NCBI RefSeq assembly: GCF_900105215.1
Contig: NZ_FOIP01000001.1
Coordinates: 1,944,001-2,008,000, forward strand
Direction of reading: 5' to 3'
Source of the DNA: Lacrimispora sphenoides
Lineage (GTDB): Bacteria > Bacillota > Clostridia > Lachnospirales > Lachnospiraceae
DNA length: 64,000 nt
Under the pieces are notes generated by a model, which saw nothing but the letters and a program-made list of their open reading frames with translations, made no database searches and was not told where the DNA came from. Positions 52,470 to 61,371 of the stretch are shown here, in pieces; position 1 is the first letter of the stretch, and every line of letters begins with the position of its first letter. A program made the position numbers and the translations under genes.

Positions 52470-53030
52470 GTGAAATATGATTTTGTATTTAAATTAAATT
52501 GTGTCGAGCTATACAGAAATGGCCAATGGCCTGAAATACCAGCAGGAATTGGTCAAAAGAATTTTAGAAAACGAATTGTTACTTGGTCAAGAATTGCAGA
52601 TATTTATGGAATTGATGCTTTAAAGCATCCTTCAACATGTAAAGAACGTACAGCTGAAGAAAGGTATTCTCTTGTAGCTAGAGTTCTAGCTGGAGAATCA
52701 CAAAAAAGTGTTGCAATAATTGCTGGAATTGATTCAGGCCTATTGTCTAAATGGGTACAGATATATAAAATAAAAGGGTACGATGGTCTGTATTTAAAGA
52801 AAGGTAGACATGGTAAGGAGCCCTTCATGAAAAAAGACAATAAACCAAAAGAACTTTCACCTTCTGAAAGAGAAGAATTAATTAGATTAAGGGCAGAGAC
52901 AGAGTACCTTAAAGCAGAAAATGAATCAATAAAAAAATCTATCGCCTTGAGACGAGAAAAAGAAGCTGCGCAACTCAAGGCGAAAAAGCAGCAATCATTA
53001 AGGAACTCCGAGAAAAAGGATATGCCTTAA
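52470..53030 (+). CDS. IS3-family transposase OrfA
   Basis: A 186-residue DNA-binding half with two helix-turn-helix regions (Val-Ala-Ile-Ile-Ala-Gly-Ile-Asp-Ser-Gly-Leu-Leu-Ser-Lys-Trp-Val is the second) and a C-terminal leucine-zipper-like coil (Glu-Leu-Ile-Arg-Leu-Arg-Ala-Glu-Thr-Glu-Tyr-Leu-Lys-Ala-Glu). GTG start with AAGGGGG seven bases upstream. The OrfB frame (-1) is open from 52925, so an OrfAB fusion can be made by -1 frameshifting. An A7 run in the right phase (52931-52937) and a GAAAAAG site (52982-52988) are candidates. Confidence 0.9.
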   Translation: MKYDFVFKLNCVELYRNGQWPEIPAGIGQKNFRKRIVTWSRIADIYGIDALKHPSTCKERTAEERYSLVARVLAGESQKSVAIIAGIDSGLLSKWVQIYKIKGYDGLYLKKGRHGKEPFMKKDNKPKELSPSEREELIRLRAETEYLKAENESIKKSIALRREKEAAQLKAKKQQSLRNSEKKDMP

Positions 53031-53038
53031 AGCATTTA

Positions 53039-53848
53039 TTGAAAGCTGTAGGATTATCAAAATCTACATACTATTATGAATTAAATCATGTGTGTTTTGA
53101 CGTAATCAAAAATAAGAAACTTATGGATGAAATCAATAAGATTTTTGAAGACAATAAGCAACGATATGGTGTTCGCAGAGTTCATCAGGAATTATTAAAT
53201 AAAGGATATTCCATAAACCACAAAAGAGTACAACGATTAATGCATAAGATGATGTTGGCCGGCAAACGACCTAAAGAGAAATACCATTCATATAGGGGCG
53301 AAGTTGGCAGAATAGCTGACAACTTAATTAATAGAGATTTTTGTACAACTGCTCCACTTCAAAAATGGACAACAGATGTATCTCAATTTAACCTGCCATG
53401 GGGAAAATGTTATCTTTCGCCTATTTTAGATATGAATACAAATGAAGTTATCTCATACGATTTGTCAAAAAGTCCAAATATGGAGCAAATATCTAACATG
53501 TTAGAAAGAGCATTTCGGAAATTTAGTAATACTGAAGGAATCATCTTTCATTCCGATCAAGGTTGGCAGTACCAACATGCGTACTATCGTAATGAATTAA
53601 AGAAATATGGAATAATTCAATCTATGTCTCGTAAAGGAAACTGTTACGATAATTGCATTATGGAGACTTTTTTCGGAAGACTAAAGACCGAAATGTTTTA
53701 TGGACATGAAAAGGATTTTGGATCCTTCGATGAATTTAAGAAAGCAATAGATGAATATATAGATTATTATAATAACAGGAGAATTCAATCAAAAACAAAA
53801 TGGATGCCTCCTGTAATATACAGGAAGACATCCATCAAGAGTGCCTAA
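53039..53848 (+). CDS. IS3-family transposase OrfB (DDE integrase domain)
   Basis: The catalytic half of the IS3 transposase. An HTH_21-type segment (Gln-Arg-Tyr-Gly-Val-Arg-Arg-Val-His-Gln) precedes the rve integrase core. The catalytic triad is visible: Asp in Trp-Thr-Thr-Asp-Val, Asp in His-Ser-Asp-Gln-Gly, and Glu in Asp-Asn-Cys-Ile-Met-Glu-Thr-Phe-Phe. The stated start is a TTG; the conserved part (Lys-Glu-Leu-Arg-Glu-Lys-Gly-Tyr) begins further upstream in the same frame, consistent with production as an OrfAB fusion. Confidence 0.92.
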   Translation: MKAVGLSKSTYYYELNHVCFDVIKNKKLMDEINKIFEDNKQRYGVRRVHQELLNKGYSINHKRVQRLMHKMMLAGKRPKEKYHSYRGEVGRIADNLINRDFCTTAPLQKWTTDVSQFNLPWGKCYLSPILDMNTNEVISYDLSKSPNMEQISNMLERAFRKFSNTEGIIFHSDQGWQYQHAYYRNELKKYGIIQSMSRKGNCYDNCIMETFFGRLKTEMFYGHEKDFGSFDEFKKAIDEYIDYYNNRRIQSKTKWMPPVIYRKTSIKSA

Positions 53849-53940
53849 TCATCCAGTTGAATAATGATGTGTCCAGAAAACTGGGTACATATCAGCCGTT
53901 TCCTGGCTGCAGGGGGTATTTGAACTATTTTACAGCATAA

Positions 53941-54465
53941 TTAACAAGGCTCATTTTTATAGCACCAGAACCAATCAATACAATTTAGTTCCGATGTTCC
54001 GGTTTCATTGAGCCGCTCCAACGATTGACTATAAGTACCAGGCGGAGGAACCATTACAGAATTGCCAGGCATCCAGTTTGCAGGAGTTACTACACCGCAT
54101 TTGTCTGTTGTCTGAAGAGCAGTTAACAGACGCAGTATTTCAGAAATGTTTCTGCCGTTTGTTAGAGGATAAACCAGGATTGCGCGTATGATCTGATTCG
54201 GGTCAATGAAAAAAACATTTCGAACGGTTTCCTGCTTATTAACATCCGGGGCAATCATTCCATAAAGGTTTGCAACTTCAGCCATACGGTCGGCGATGAC
54301 TGGAAACGGAATTTGAACGCCGGTTAATAAACGGATCTGATTTACCCATGCCAGATGGGAAGGGTTACTGTCTATGCTTAAACCTAACAGTTTTGCATTT
54401 AATGCTTCAAACTGGTCGTTCGCCTGTGCAAAAGCGATAAATTCGGTCGTGCATACAGGCGTAAA
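53941..54465 (-). pseudogene. 5'-truncated peroxiredoxin (Prx6/AhpC-type) gene
   Basis: The sequence matches the C-terminal three-quarters of a clostridial peroxiredoxin: peroxidatic Cys in Phe-Thr-Pro-Val-Cys-Thr-Thr-Glu-Phe, then Gly-Leu-Ser-Ile-Asp-Ser-Asn, Phe-Pro-Val-Ile-Ala-Asp, and the Thr-Pro-Ala-Asn-Trp-Met-Pro-Gly tail with a Cys-rich end. Homology stops at the Phe before Thr-Pro-Val-Cys (54465). The usual ~55-60 preceding residues, with the first beta strands, are missing. Upstream the frame runs by chance to an ATG at 54579 through an unrelated terminator and into the intron. It is probably non-functional, though the rest is well preserved, so the loss looks recent. Confidence 0.8.
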
Positions 54466-54501
54466 TACATTGCTTACGGATGGAAAATATAGAAAAGAGT
54501 G

Positions 54502-54535
54502 AAAGAGACCTAAAAAAATGTTAGGTCTCTTTTTT
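54502..54535 (+). terminator. Terminator used as group IIC intron target
   Basis: A twelve-base-pair stem (54502-54513 with 54521-54532), seven-base loop and T-run, reading on the plus strand. The intron 5' end follows directly. The gene it once terminated is gone or was rearranged. Confidence 0.75.
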
Positions 54536-55013
54536 ATGTTTGCCCGCCATGGGCGGGCTCTAATGGGTGAAAGTCCCAAGTGCGCCTAGGCAACGAGGAA
54601 GCACATAGCTAAACAGCAAGGGTGTTCATTGTGAGGTGGAATCCGAAGGAAGCTGTAGGCAAACTCTTGGTCCGACGGACAGAAATCACATATTAGGCTC
54701 TGAAATACGGATAAGTCTGCATAAAGAGACGAAGTCCAAAAGTTGCTGGAAGTAGGAGTAAATGTGGCGGATAGATGAGAGGAAAGAGCTCGTACCTTAA
54801 TCGGGGAGGTCTCACAGCGGTATCATTTGCCGAGTAACAACGAACTGTGAGAAGTCAGCATAGTCCATAGTAGTGAGGAAGTTACTGTAATGGAAATGGA
54901 GCGAAGGGACGAACAATCAATCAGTTGAAGTAGGTTCCGGCTTGTAATCAAAGCAACACCTGTCGATAACGTCAAAGGTGGCCTAGAGGAACGGGACAGA
55001 AAGGAAACAACGC

Positions 55014-56291
55014 ATGGACACAAATAGTCTAATGGAGCAGATAGTAAGTAAAGATAATCTCAATGCGGCATATCTGCAAGTCATACGAAACAAAGGAGCC
55101 GCAGGAGTGGACGGAATGGAGTACACAGAACTGGGCGAATACCTTTCGAAAAATGGCGAAACAATTAAGGAACAGCTGAGGACAAGAAAATATAAACCTC
55201 AGCCAGTAAGACGTGTGGAGATACCAAAACCAGATGGTGGAATCAGAAATCTTGGAGTTCCAACAGTAACTGACAGATTTATCCAACAAGCAGTAGCGCA
55301 GGTGTTAACACCGATCTATGAGGAACAATTCCATGACCAAAGTTACGGATTTAGGCCAAACAGAGGGGCACAGCAAGCAGTCCTGAAAGCATTAGAAATG
55401 ATGAACGATGGACATAGTTGGATAGTAGATATTGACCTTGAAAAGTTCTTTGACACAGTAAATCATGACAAACTGATGACCATAATCGGAAGAACTATCA
55501 AAGATGGAGATGTAATCTCCATAATTAGAAAGTTCTTAGTCAGTGGAATTATGATAGACGATGAATATAAAGAATCCATAATCGGAACACCACAAGGCGG
55601 AAATATATCGCCATTGATGGCAAATATCATGCTGAATGAACTGGACAAGGAAATGGAACAAAGAGGACTGGACTTTGTCAGATATGCAGACGACTGTATC
55701 ATAATGGTCGGAAGTGAACTGGCTGCAAATCGAGTAATGAAGAGCATTTCGAAGTTTATAGAAGAAAAGCTTGGATTAAAAGTGAATGTCAGCAAAAGTA
55801 AAGTGGATACCCCCAAAGGAATTAAATATCTCGGATTTGGATTTTACTATGACTCATTTGCCAAACAATATAAAGCTAAGCCACACGCCAAATCAGTAGC
55901 AAAGTTCAAGGCAAGAATGAAAGAACTAACATGCCGAAGCTGGGGTGTCAGTAACTCATATAAGATTGAGAAGCTAAACCAGTTGATACGTGGCTGGATA
56001 AACTATTTCAAAATCGGAAGTATGAAAGTGCTATGCAAGAAGTTTGATAGTAACATCAGATATAGACTTCGCATGTGTATCTGGAAACACTGGAAGACAC
56101 CACAAAACAGAGCAAAGAACCTTATGAAGTTAGGGATAGACAGAAGAACTGCATTTAGAACGGCATATGCAGGAGCAAGGATAGCCTATATATGTAATAA
56201 GGGTGCAGTGAACGTGGCTATAAATAATGAGAGACTAACCCGATTCGGATTAGTCTCCATGTTGGACTATTACACCGCAAGGAGTGTTTAA
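55014..56291 (+). CDS. ltrA: Group II intron reverse transcriptase/maturase
   Basis: A 425-residue intron-encoded protein. Reverse transcriptase blocks are clear: Lys-Gly-Ala-Ala-Gly-Val-Asp-Gly (block 0/1), Tyr-Gly-Phe-Arg-Pro (block 2), Asp-Ile-Asp-Leu-Glu-Lys-Phe-Phe-Asp, Gly-Thr-Pro-Gln-Gly-Gly, and the catalytic Tyr-Ala-Asp-Asp near residue 223. A maturase X domain follows with Leu-Asn-Gln-Leu-Ile-Arg-Gly-Trp-Ile-Asn-Tyr-Phe. There is no HNH endonuclease domain at the C-terminus, as in class C proteins. It helps splice the intron and copy it into DNA. Appears intact. Confidence 0.93.
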   Translation: MDTNSLMEQIVSKDNLNAAYLQVIRNKGAAGVDGMEYTELGEYLSKNGETIKEQLRTRKYKPQPVRRVEIPKPDGGIRNLGVPTVTDRFIQQAVAQVLTPIYEEQFHDQSYGFRPNRGAQQAVLKALEMMNDGHSWIVDIDLEKFFDTVNHDKLMTIIGRTIKDGDVISIIRKFLVSGIMIDDEYKESIIGTPQGGNISPLMANIMLNELDKEMEQRGLDFVRYADDCIIMVGSELAANRVMKSISKFIEEKLGLKVNVSKSKVDTPKGIKYLGFGFYYDSFAKQYKAKPHAKSVAKFKARMKELTCRSWGVSNSYKIEKLNQLIRGWINYFKIGSMKVLCKKFDSNIRYRLRMCIWKHWKTPQNRAKNLMKLGIDRRTAFRTAYAGARIAYICNKGAVNVAINNERLTRFGLVSMLDYYTARSV

Positions 56292-56307
56292 TGTTAAGTT
56301 GATTGAA

Positions 56308-56369
56308 CCGCCGTGTACCGAACGGTACGCACGGTGGTGTGAGAGGTCGGGGAATTTACAAAATTCCCC
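56308..56369 (+). ncRNA. Group II intron domains V and VI
   Basis: Domain V: a long GC-rich hairpin with a GAAC loop (arms 56308-56319 and 56324-56337), carrying CGC where the catalytic triad is expected in class C. Domain VI: a nine-base-pair stem (56349-56357 with 56361-56369), with the branch-point A probably in the CTACTC region just after it. Confidence 0.7.
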
Positions 56370-56511
56370 TCCTACTCGATACCTAACATTTCGGATAGAT
56401 AAAAGCACAGTCCATCAAACAAGTGCTGGTAACACTTGGGGAGCGAATCTGGCTCATATAACAAGTGTAAAAAAATATGAAGTCATAGAGAATTATCATT
56501 TATCTAGGTAA

Positions 56512-56673
56512 CGTTCATGAATGGATCGGCCCTATCGAAGGGAGGGAAGCGTGTGAGCAGAACTGAGTTCCGTTCATGAGTGGGATCGGCCTTATCGAAG
56601 AGAGAAGGAAACGAATTAGTGGAACTGAGTTCCGTTCATGAAAGGGATCTGTCTTATCGAAGAGAGAGGGAAT
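56512..56673 (+). repeat. Three direct repeats of about 60 bp before the collagen-like gene
   Basis: Copies start with CGTTCATGA at 56512, 56571 and 56633 (spacings 59 and 62). Each carries GGATC followed by a TATCGAAG core and a purine-rich GAGAGA-like stretch. Copies 1 and 2 end in AACTGAGTTC, which forms a small palindrome. Copy 3 is cut short. They lie in the leader region of the collagen-like gene. Function unknown; they could be protein-binding sites or RNA structures. Confidence 0.65.
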
Positions 56674-56711
56674 GCATATATTAATATATAAAGAGAGGAA
56701 AAGCTCTTTAT

Positions 56712-56746
56712 ATTTATACCTTAAATTTATACTTTAAATTTATACA
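56712..56746 (+). repeat. Three 13-bp AT-rich direct repeats before the collagen-like gene
   Basis: The unit ATTTATACxTTAA occurs at 56712 and 56725, with a third partial copy at 56738, in exact 13-base register, ending about 55 bases before the start codon. The spacing is close to one helical turn plus two bases, which allows binding sites on a slowly rotating face. Promoter boxes could not be assigned with confidence. Confidence 0.6.
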
Positions 56747-56799
56747 GATGGTTTATAAGTATAAAAGTATAATTTGCACCATTATAGGAGGATATTTTA

Positions 56800-58602
<1,803 letters not shown>

Positions 58603-58722
58603 CGGCAAACAAAGCGGGAGGCATCTCCCAAACGCTTTGCCAAAGGATTTATTAAAGGCTTCATCAATGACTTCATCAAAGACTTTGTTAAAGTTCTGCT
58701 AATCATGAGGTTAAACAAATAA
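58603..58722 (+). other. In-frame coding-like segment after the amber stop of the collagen-like gene
   Basis: Directly after the TAG, the same frame stays open for 39 codons to a TAA. The segment contains five consecutive four-residue units of the form Phe-(Ala/Ile/Val)-(Lys/Asn)-(Gly/Asp). Phe uses both TTT and TTC and Ile both ATT and ATC, so DNA differences are largely silent in this frame. There is no start codon before the units. A hairpin (CAAAGC/GCTTTG with inner GGGAG/CTCCC, 58610-58639) begins seven bases after the stop. It may be read through, or be a tail lost to a recent nonsense mutation. Confidence 0.5.
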
Positions 58723-58728
58723 TAAATA

Positions 58729-58775
58729 AAACACGTCTTGAAACGAGCTTTGAAAGTCCATTCAAGACGTGTTTT
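58729..58775. terminator. Bidirectional terminator between collagen-like and BtrH_N genes
   Basis: A thirteen- to fourteen-base-pair perfect stem (58729-58742 with 58761-58773), with A's before and T's after, 18-base loop. It overlaps the stop codon of the convergent gene. Confidence 0.85.
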
Positions 58776-59676
58776 TCCCATTCTTTTGGCAAATTGCTTT
58801 TGCTGCTTCCCTCTCACAACGTATCAGGTTGGAAAACAGTTCCTCTGTTTTCTCCAGCACTGCGGCATTGTCCCTGAGGACGGAAGCCTTGAGCAGGCCG
58901 TTTTTCACCGCCTGCCAACGGTTGAAATAGTCGGCGTTAAAAATTGTAAGCTCATTTAAAAGGAAGAGCTTCCGATTTTGGAGGTAATATTCATAAAGCA
59001 GTCGGCTGTGAATCAGACAATCCACATATCTGGCCGCTTTTTCGGCAACCCTGCGGTCAGTGTTTGGTTTGTTTCCGCTAGGAGGTGCAATGGAATATGT
59101 TGGTATTTTACCCGCTTCCATTTGGGAAAGCAACTGCCAAAATGAGAGAGTATCTCCCTCTGCAACATTTAAAAGCTCGGCCAAATCATCTGTTTCCAAA
59201 GAATTCTTCTGGGAACGACAAAAGCTAGTAATGTCAAATGCGTGTGTAACAATTACCTCCTGTGTCATTGGTTCTTTCTGGTTTCCGTAAGTCGGATCAT
59301 AGCACAAAAAGTCATTGCCGCCCGCAGGCTTGGCAAGAAAATAGTGATAGCCGTTGAACCTGCCAAAAGACGGGGTCCAATGAATGTGAAACGGGTCCAT
59401 TCCAATGATAAAATACATTTCTTTGTCACATTGTAGGAAACTGCTTTTGTTTTCTTTTGGCATACCGCAGGCAAAAACTTCCGAATGTGCGCCCAGATGG
59501 TTCAGGTTTGTAAGTAGGCGTTTGGAAGAAAACGACTTACTACAGGGATTAAAATCAAAATCGGTTTCCGAAAACAACGTTGCAAATGCGTCAATAATAG
59601 GAATACCAAAGGCATTTGCTGCACTTACAACACTGCTGTAATAGCAATTCAAGCCTGGAAAGTTGAAAAGCTTCAT
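58762..59676 (-). CDS. BtrH_N-domain protein (papain-like acyltransferase/peptidase fold)
   Basis: A 304-residue cytoplasmic protein with a BtrH N-terminal-type domain, the fold of the acyl-transfer protein of butirosin synthesis. Cys11 in Gly-Leu-Asn-Cys-Tyr-Tyr-Ser is the likely nucleophile. A Gly-Tyr-His-Tyr-Phe-Leu segment near 108 and Cys-Tyr-Asp-Pro-Thr-Tyr-Gly near 125 give the His and Asp partners. The C-terminal half is helical (DUF4872-like). GAGGTG is seven bases before the ATG. No biosynthetic cluster surrounds it, so an acyltransferase or peptide-cleaving role is only inferred from the fold. It stands alone between the collagen-like gene and a repeat region. Confidence 0.75.
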   Translation of the reverse strand: MKLFNFPGLNCYYSSVVSAANAFGIPIIDAFATLFSETDFDFNPCSKSFSSKRLLTNLNHLGAHSEVFACGMPKENKSSFLQCDKEMYFIIGMDPFHIHWTPSFGRFNGYHYFLAKPAGGNDFLCYDPTYGNQKEPMTQEVIVTHAFDITSFCRSQKNSLETDDLAELLNVAEGDTLSFWQLLSQMEAGKIPTYSIAPPSGNKPNTDRRVAEKAARYVDCLIHSRLLYEYYLQNRKLFLLNELTIFNADYFNRWQAVKNGLLKASVLRDNAAVLEKTEELFSNLIRCEREAAKAICQKNGKNTS

Positions 59677-59847
59677 AGAACAGCACCTCGTGCTCTTTCT
59701 GGTAATAGTATTTAATTATATGTATATTGGCAATGGCTTGGAATTATACAACATTACTTTTTGCTGAACGAACTAAGACAATACAATTTCTCCACACTTC
59801 TAAAAGCAGTCTCTTACCCACATGCCCACAATGCCGATGACGGTTTC

Positions 59848-60004
59848 CACCCCGCTTCCTCACCCGACAAGGTACAGCCTTCTCTTGACCCTACCACAAA
59901 TTCTATGAATTTATGGCTAGGGATTCACCCTCACGCTTCGCTCACCCGACAAGGGACGCCTTCCCTTGCTACCATAAACCCTTGCAGAATTTATGGCAGG
60001 AATA
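59848..60004 (+). repeat. Two adjacent diverged 78-bp repeats
   Basis: Copy 1 (59848-59925) and copy 2 (59926-60004) share CACCC, CGCTTC, an exact CTCACCCGACAAGG block, GCCTTCxCTTG, CTACCA and GAATTTATGGC in the same order, about 80 percent alike. The GC-rich first half and pairing arms (AAGG with CCTT) suggest RNA structure. Family not recognised. Confidence 0.6.
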
Positions 60005-60251
60005 GGGCGTTACACGTCGTACCGCAGATTGCAGGCAAAGTCTGCAACTATCAAAGATTTTCGTATGTAACAAACGAAGTTTTCTATATGCCTGAGTGTT
60101 ACAAAGAATGTCCATTATTAGGGAAATCCTTATTCTAGCTGGATTTTATTGTGTTACAATCTAATTTTTAAAGTATAAAAAATTAGTGGCTGTAACTAAC
60201 GTGAGCAATATTATTGGGGAGGGATATCGGATAGAAGGGGGAGGCTTAATA

Positions 60252-60282
60252 TATTTGCAAATATTAGCTTTCATGTTATAAT
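60252..60282 (+). promoter_or_regulatory. Promoter and palindromic operator of the TetR gene
   Basis: TTGCAA (60255-60260), 16-base spacer, TATAAT (60277-60282). A perfect 14-base palindrome with ATATTT/AAATAT arms (60252-60265) covers the -35 box, as expected for self-repression by the TetR protein 30 bases downstream. Confidence 0.6.
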
Positions 60283-60315
60283 ATTAAGTGAAATATTGGG
60301 TTTTGGAGGTATAAT

Positions 60316-60888
60316 TTGGCAAAACAATATACAAAAAAGATGATTCGGGATATGTGCATTAAAATGCTGAATGAGCGTCCCTTGAATAAAATCACAGTAA
60401 AAGATATTGTTAAAGCCTGTGATATTAACAGAAATACTTTTTATTACCATTATCCAGATATATATGCAATTTTATCGGAAATTTTCCAGTCGGAGCTTCA
60501 AAATGCCATTGATGAATATAATGATACCCTTTCATGGGAGGAAGGCTTTCTTGTTGCGGCTAAATTTGCAATGGAAAACAGAAGAGCCGTTTATCATGTA
60601 TATAATTCCATGCAGAGAGAGGAATTGGAAAATTATATTTTCAGCGTTGCCGGAAATGTTATGTACCGTTATGTTGAAAGAGAAAGCGAAAGCGAAGGGA
60701 TTCAAGCCTCCACCAAAGATAAAAAACTCATAGCCTCTTTCTATCAATGCGCTCTTACTGAAATGGTGCTGCGCTGGATAGGCTCAGGAATGAAAGAAGA
60801 TCCCAATGTAATCATCAGACGCATCGGCGAGCTTTTTGACGGTCATATCACACTGTCCCTTAAAAGGAGTGGAAAACTTGATTTTTAA
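60316..60888 (+). CDS. TetR-family transcription regulator
   Basis: A 190-residue regulator. The helix-turn-helix is Lys-Ile-Thr-Val-Lys-Asp-Ile-Val-Lys-Ala-Cys-Asp-Ile-Asn-Arg-Asn-Thr-Phe-Tyr-Tyr-His-Tyr, close to the DhaS-like TetR subgroup. The C-terminal all-helical domain (about 70-180) is TetR_C_33-like. Start codon TTG with GGAGG six bases upstream; no ATG fits. The oleate hydratase gene follows 480 bases later on the same strand, so it may respond to fatty acids or membrane stress, but no shared operator was found upstream of that gene. Confidence 0.87.
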   Translation: MAKQYTKKMIRDMCIKMLNERPLNKITVKDIVKACDINRNTFYYHYPDIYAILSEIFQSELQNAIDEYNDTLSWEEGFLVAAKFAMENRRAVYHVYNSMQREELENYIFSVAGNVMYRYVERESESEGIQASTKDKKLIASFYQCALTEMVLRWIGSGMKEDPNVIIRRIGELFDGHITLSLKRSGKLDF

Positions 60889-61026
60889 AATATTGCCAAA
60901 TCAAATGGATAAAGTAAACGAACTTAAGAATAAGCAAATAGGCCGGAAAGTTAGGGTAATATTTCAAGCTGATTTTTCTGAAGCATTTGCCGCTTATGGA
61001 ATTTGATTATTTTAAGGTCTAAATGC

Positions 61027-61079
61027 TAGACAAATAAGCCCCAGTGTTCGATTTTTGAACACTGGGGCTTATTTGTCTA
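61027..61079. other. Perfect 23-bp inverted repeat without T-run
   Basis: Arms 61027-61049 and 61057-61079 are exactly complementary over 23 bases, with a seven-base T-rich loop. The stem begins and ends TAGACA/TGTCTA and is not followed by T's. It lies 138 bases after the TetR gene. It could be a terminator of unusual length, an operator or a processed RNA. Confidence 0.7.
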
Positions 61080-61127
61080 ATGAAAAGTTGTGAAAAAAGT
61101 TATATGATGTAGGAAATAAGGTTGCCG

Positions 61128-61178
61128 GCGTTCATAAAATTGAAGGGGTATTGCCTATTGTTAATACCAGGTGAACGC
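61128..61178 (+). other. Nested inverted repeats in the oleate hydratase upstream region
   Basis: GCGTTCA (61128-61134) pairs with TGAACGC (61172-61178), and inner GGTATT (61147-61152) pairs with AATACC (61163-61168). No T-run. It lies upstream of the probable promoter below, so it may belong to a separate RNA or be a DNA-level site. Confidence 0.35.
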
Positions 61179-61293
61179 TCAAAACTCTAATTACAGCAAA
61201 ATAACATGAAGGGAGTAACAAAAGCCTGTTTTTCATAAACGGCTTAAATATATAAAACCTCTATATTTTAGTCATTAAAATATACGGATTTTG

Positions 61294-61323
61294 TTGCTGT
61301 TATTATTCTAATTTTGCTATACA
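61294..61323 (+). promoter_or_regulatory. Possible promoter of the oleate hydratase gene
   Basis: TTGCTG (61294-61299), 18-base spacer, TATACA (61318-61323), about 40 bases before the ribosome site. The wider gap 60889-61371 otherwise contains only the two inverted repeats listed separately. Confidence 0.45.
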
Positions 61324-61371
61324 TTACTTCAGTTAACATTTAAAATAAAAATCTTGAAAGAGGGGCTAAGA

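Larger units (their letters stand above)
52422..53894 (+). mobile_element. IS3-family (IS150-group-like) insertion sequence
   Basis: A 1473-base element with imperfect terminal inverted repeats of about 26 bases, 22 matching, beginning TGATATGTACCC (52422) and ending with its complement (53894). It is flanked by a 3-base direct repeat GCC (52419-52421, 53895-53897), within the 3-4 bp usual for the group. It encodes OrfA and OrfB in overlapping frames, both intact. Its AT-rich coding sequence differs from the neighbours. Apparently complete and recent. Confidence 0.9.
52405..53921. terminator. Terminator split by IS insertion
   Basis: The left arm (52405-52421: A/T bases, five C's, then CAGCC) and right arm (53905-53921: GGCTG, then five G's, T/A bases) are complementary. 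Removing the IS and one copy of the 3-base duplication leaves a hairpin with a seven-base loop between two convergent genes. The element went into the loop. Confidence 0.75.
54538..56380 (+). mobile_element. Group II intron, class C-like
   Basis: About 1.84 kb. The 5' end (about 54538, GTTTG) is followed by the domain I pattern with GGGTGAAAGTCCC. A reverse-transcriptase/maturase gene fills domain IV. A domain V hairpin (56308-56337) and a domain VI hairpin (56349-56369) close the 3' end near 56380. Position right after a terminator hairpin and T-run, and a short protein without an endonuclease domain, both fit class IIC. Boundaries are by eye, good to a few bases. The 5' end departs from the GUGYG consensus. 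Confidence 0.82.
59677..60315. other. Gene-poor region of 639 bases
   Basis: No convincing gene. It holds a two-copy 78-base repeat (59848-60004), a small TTGCAG/CTGCAA hairpin near 60025, and the TetR gene promoter at the right end. A 125-codon open frame (59761-60138) runs through the repeats without a ribosome site and is rejected. Confidence 0.6.

Noticed and set aside
52470..53848. IS transposase genes as a frameshifted pseudogene
   Set aside because: Two overlapping frames in -1 relation are the normal IS3 design; both ends, both frames and the DDE residues are intact.
56512..56673. CRISPR array
   Set aside because: Only three diverged copies with no regular unique spacers, and no cas genes anywhere in the window.
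59761..60138. 125-codon plus-strand frame
   Set aside because: Runs through two tandem repeats with a composition unlike protein; no ribosome site and no recognisable motif.
60907..61008. 33-34-codon frame after the TetR gene
   Set aside because: No ribosome site upstream and no sign of selection; left as unassigned DNA.
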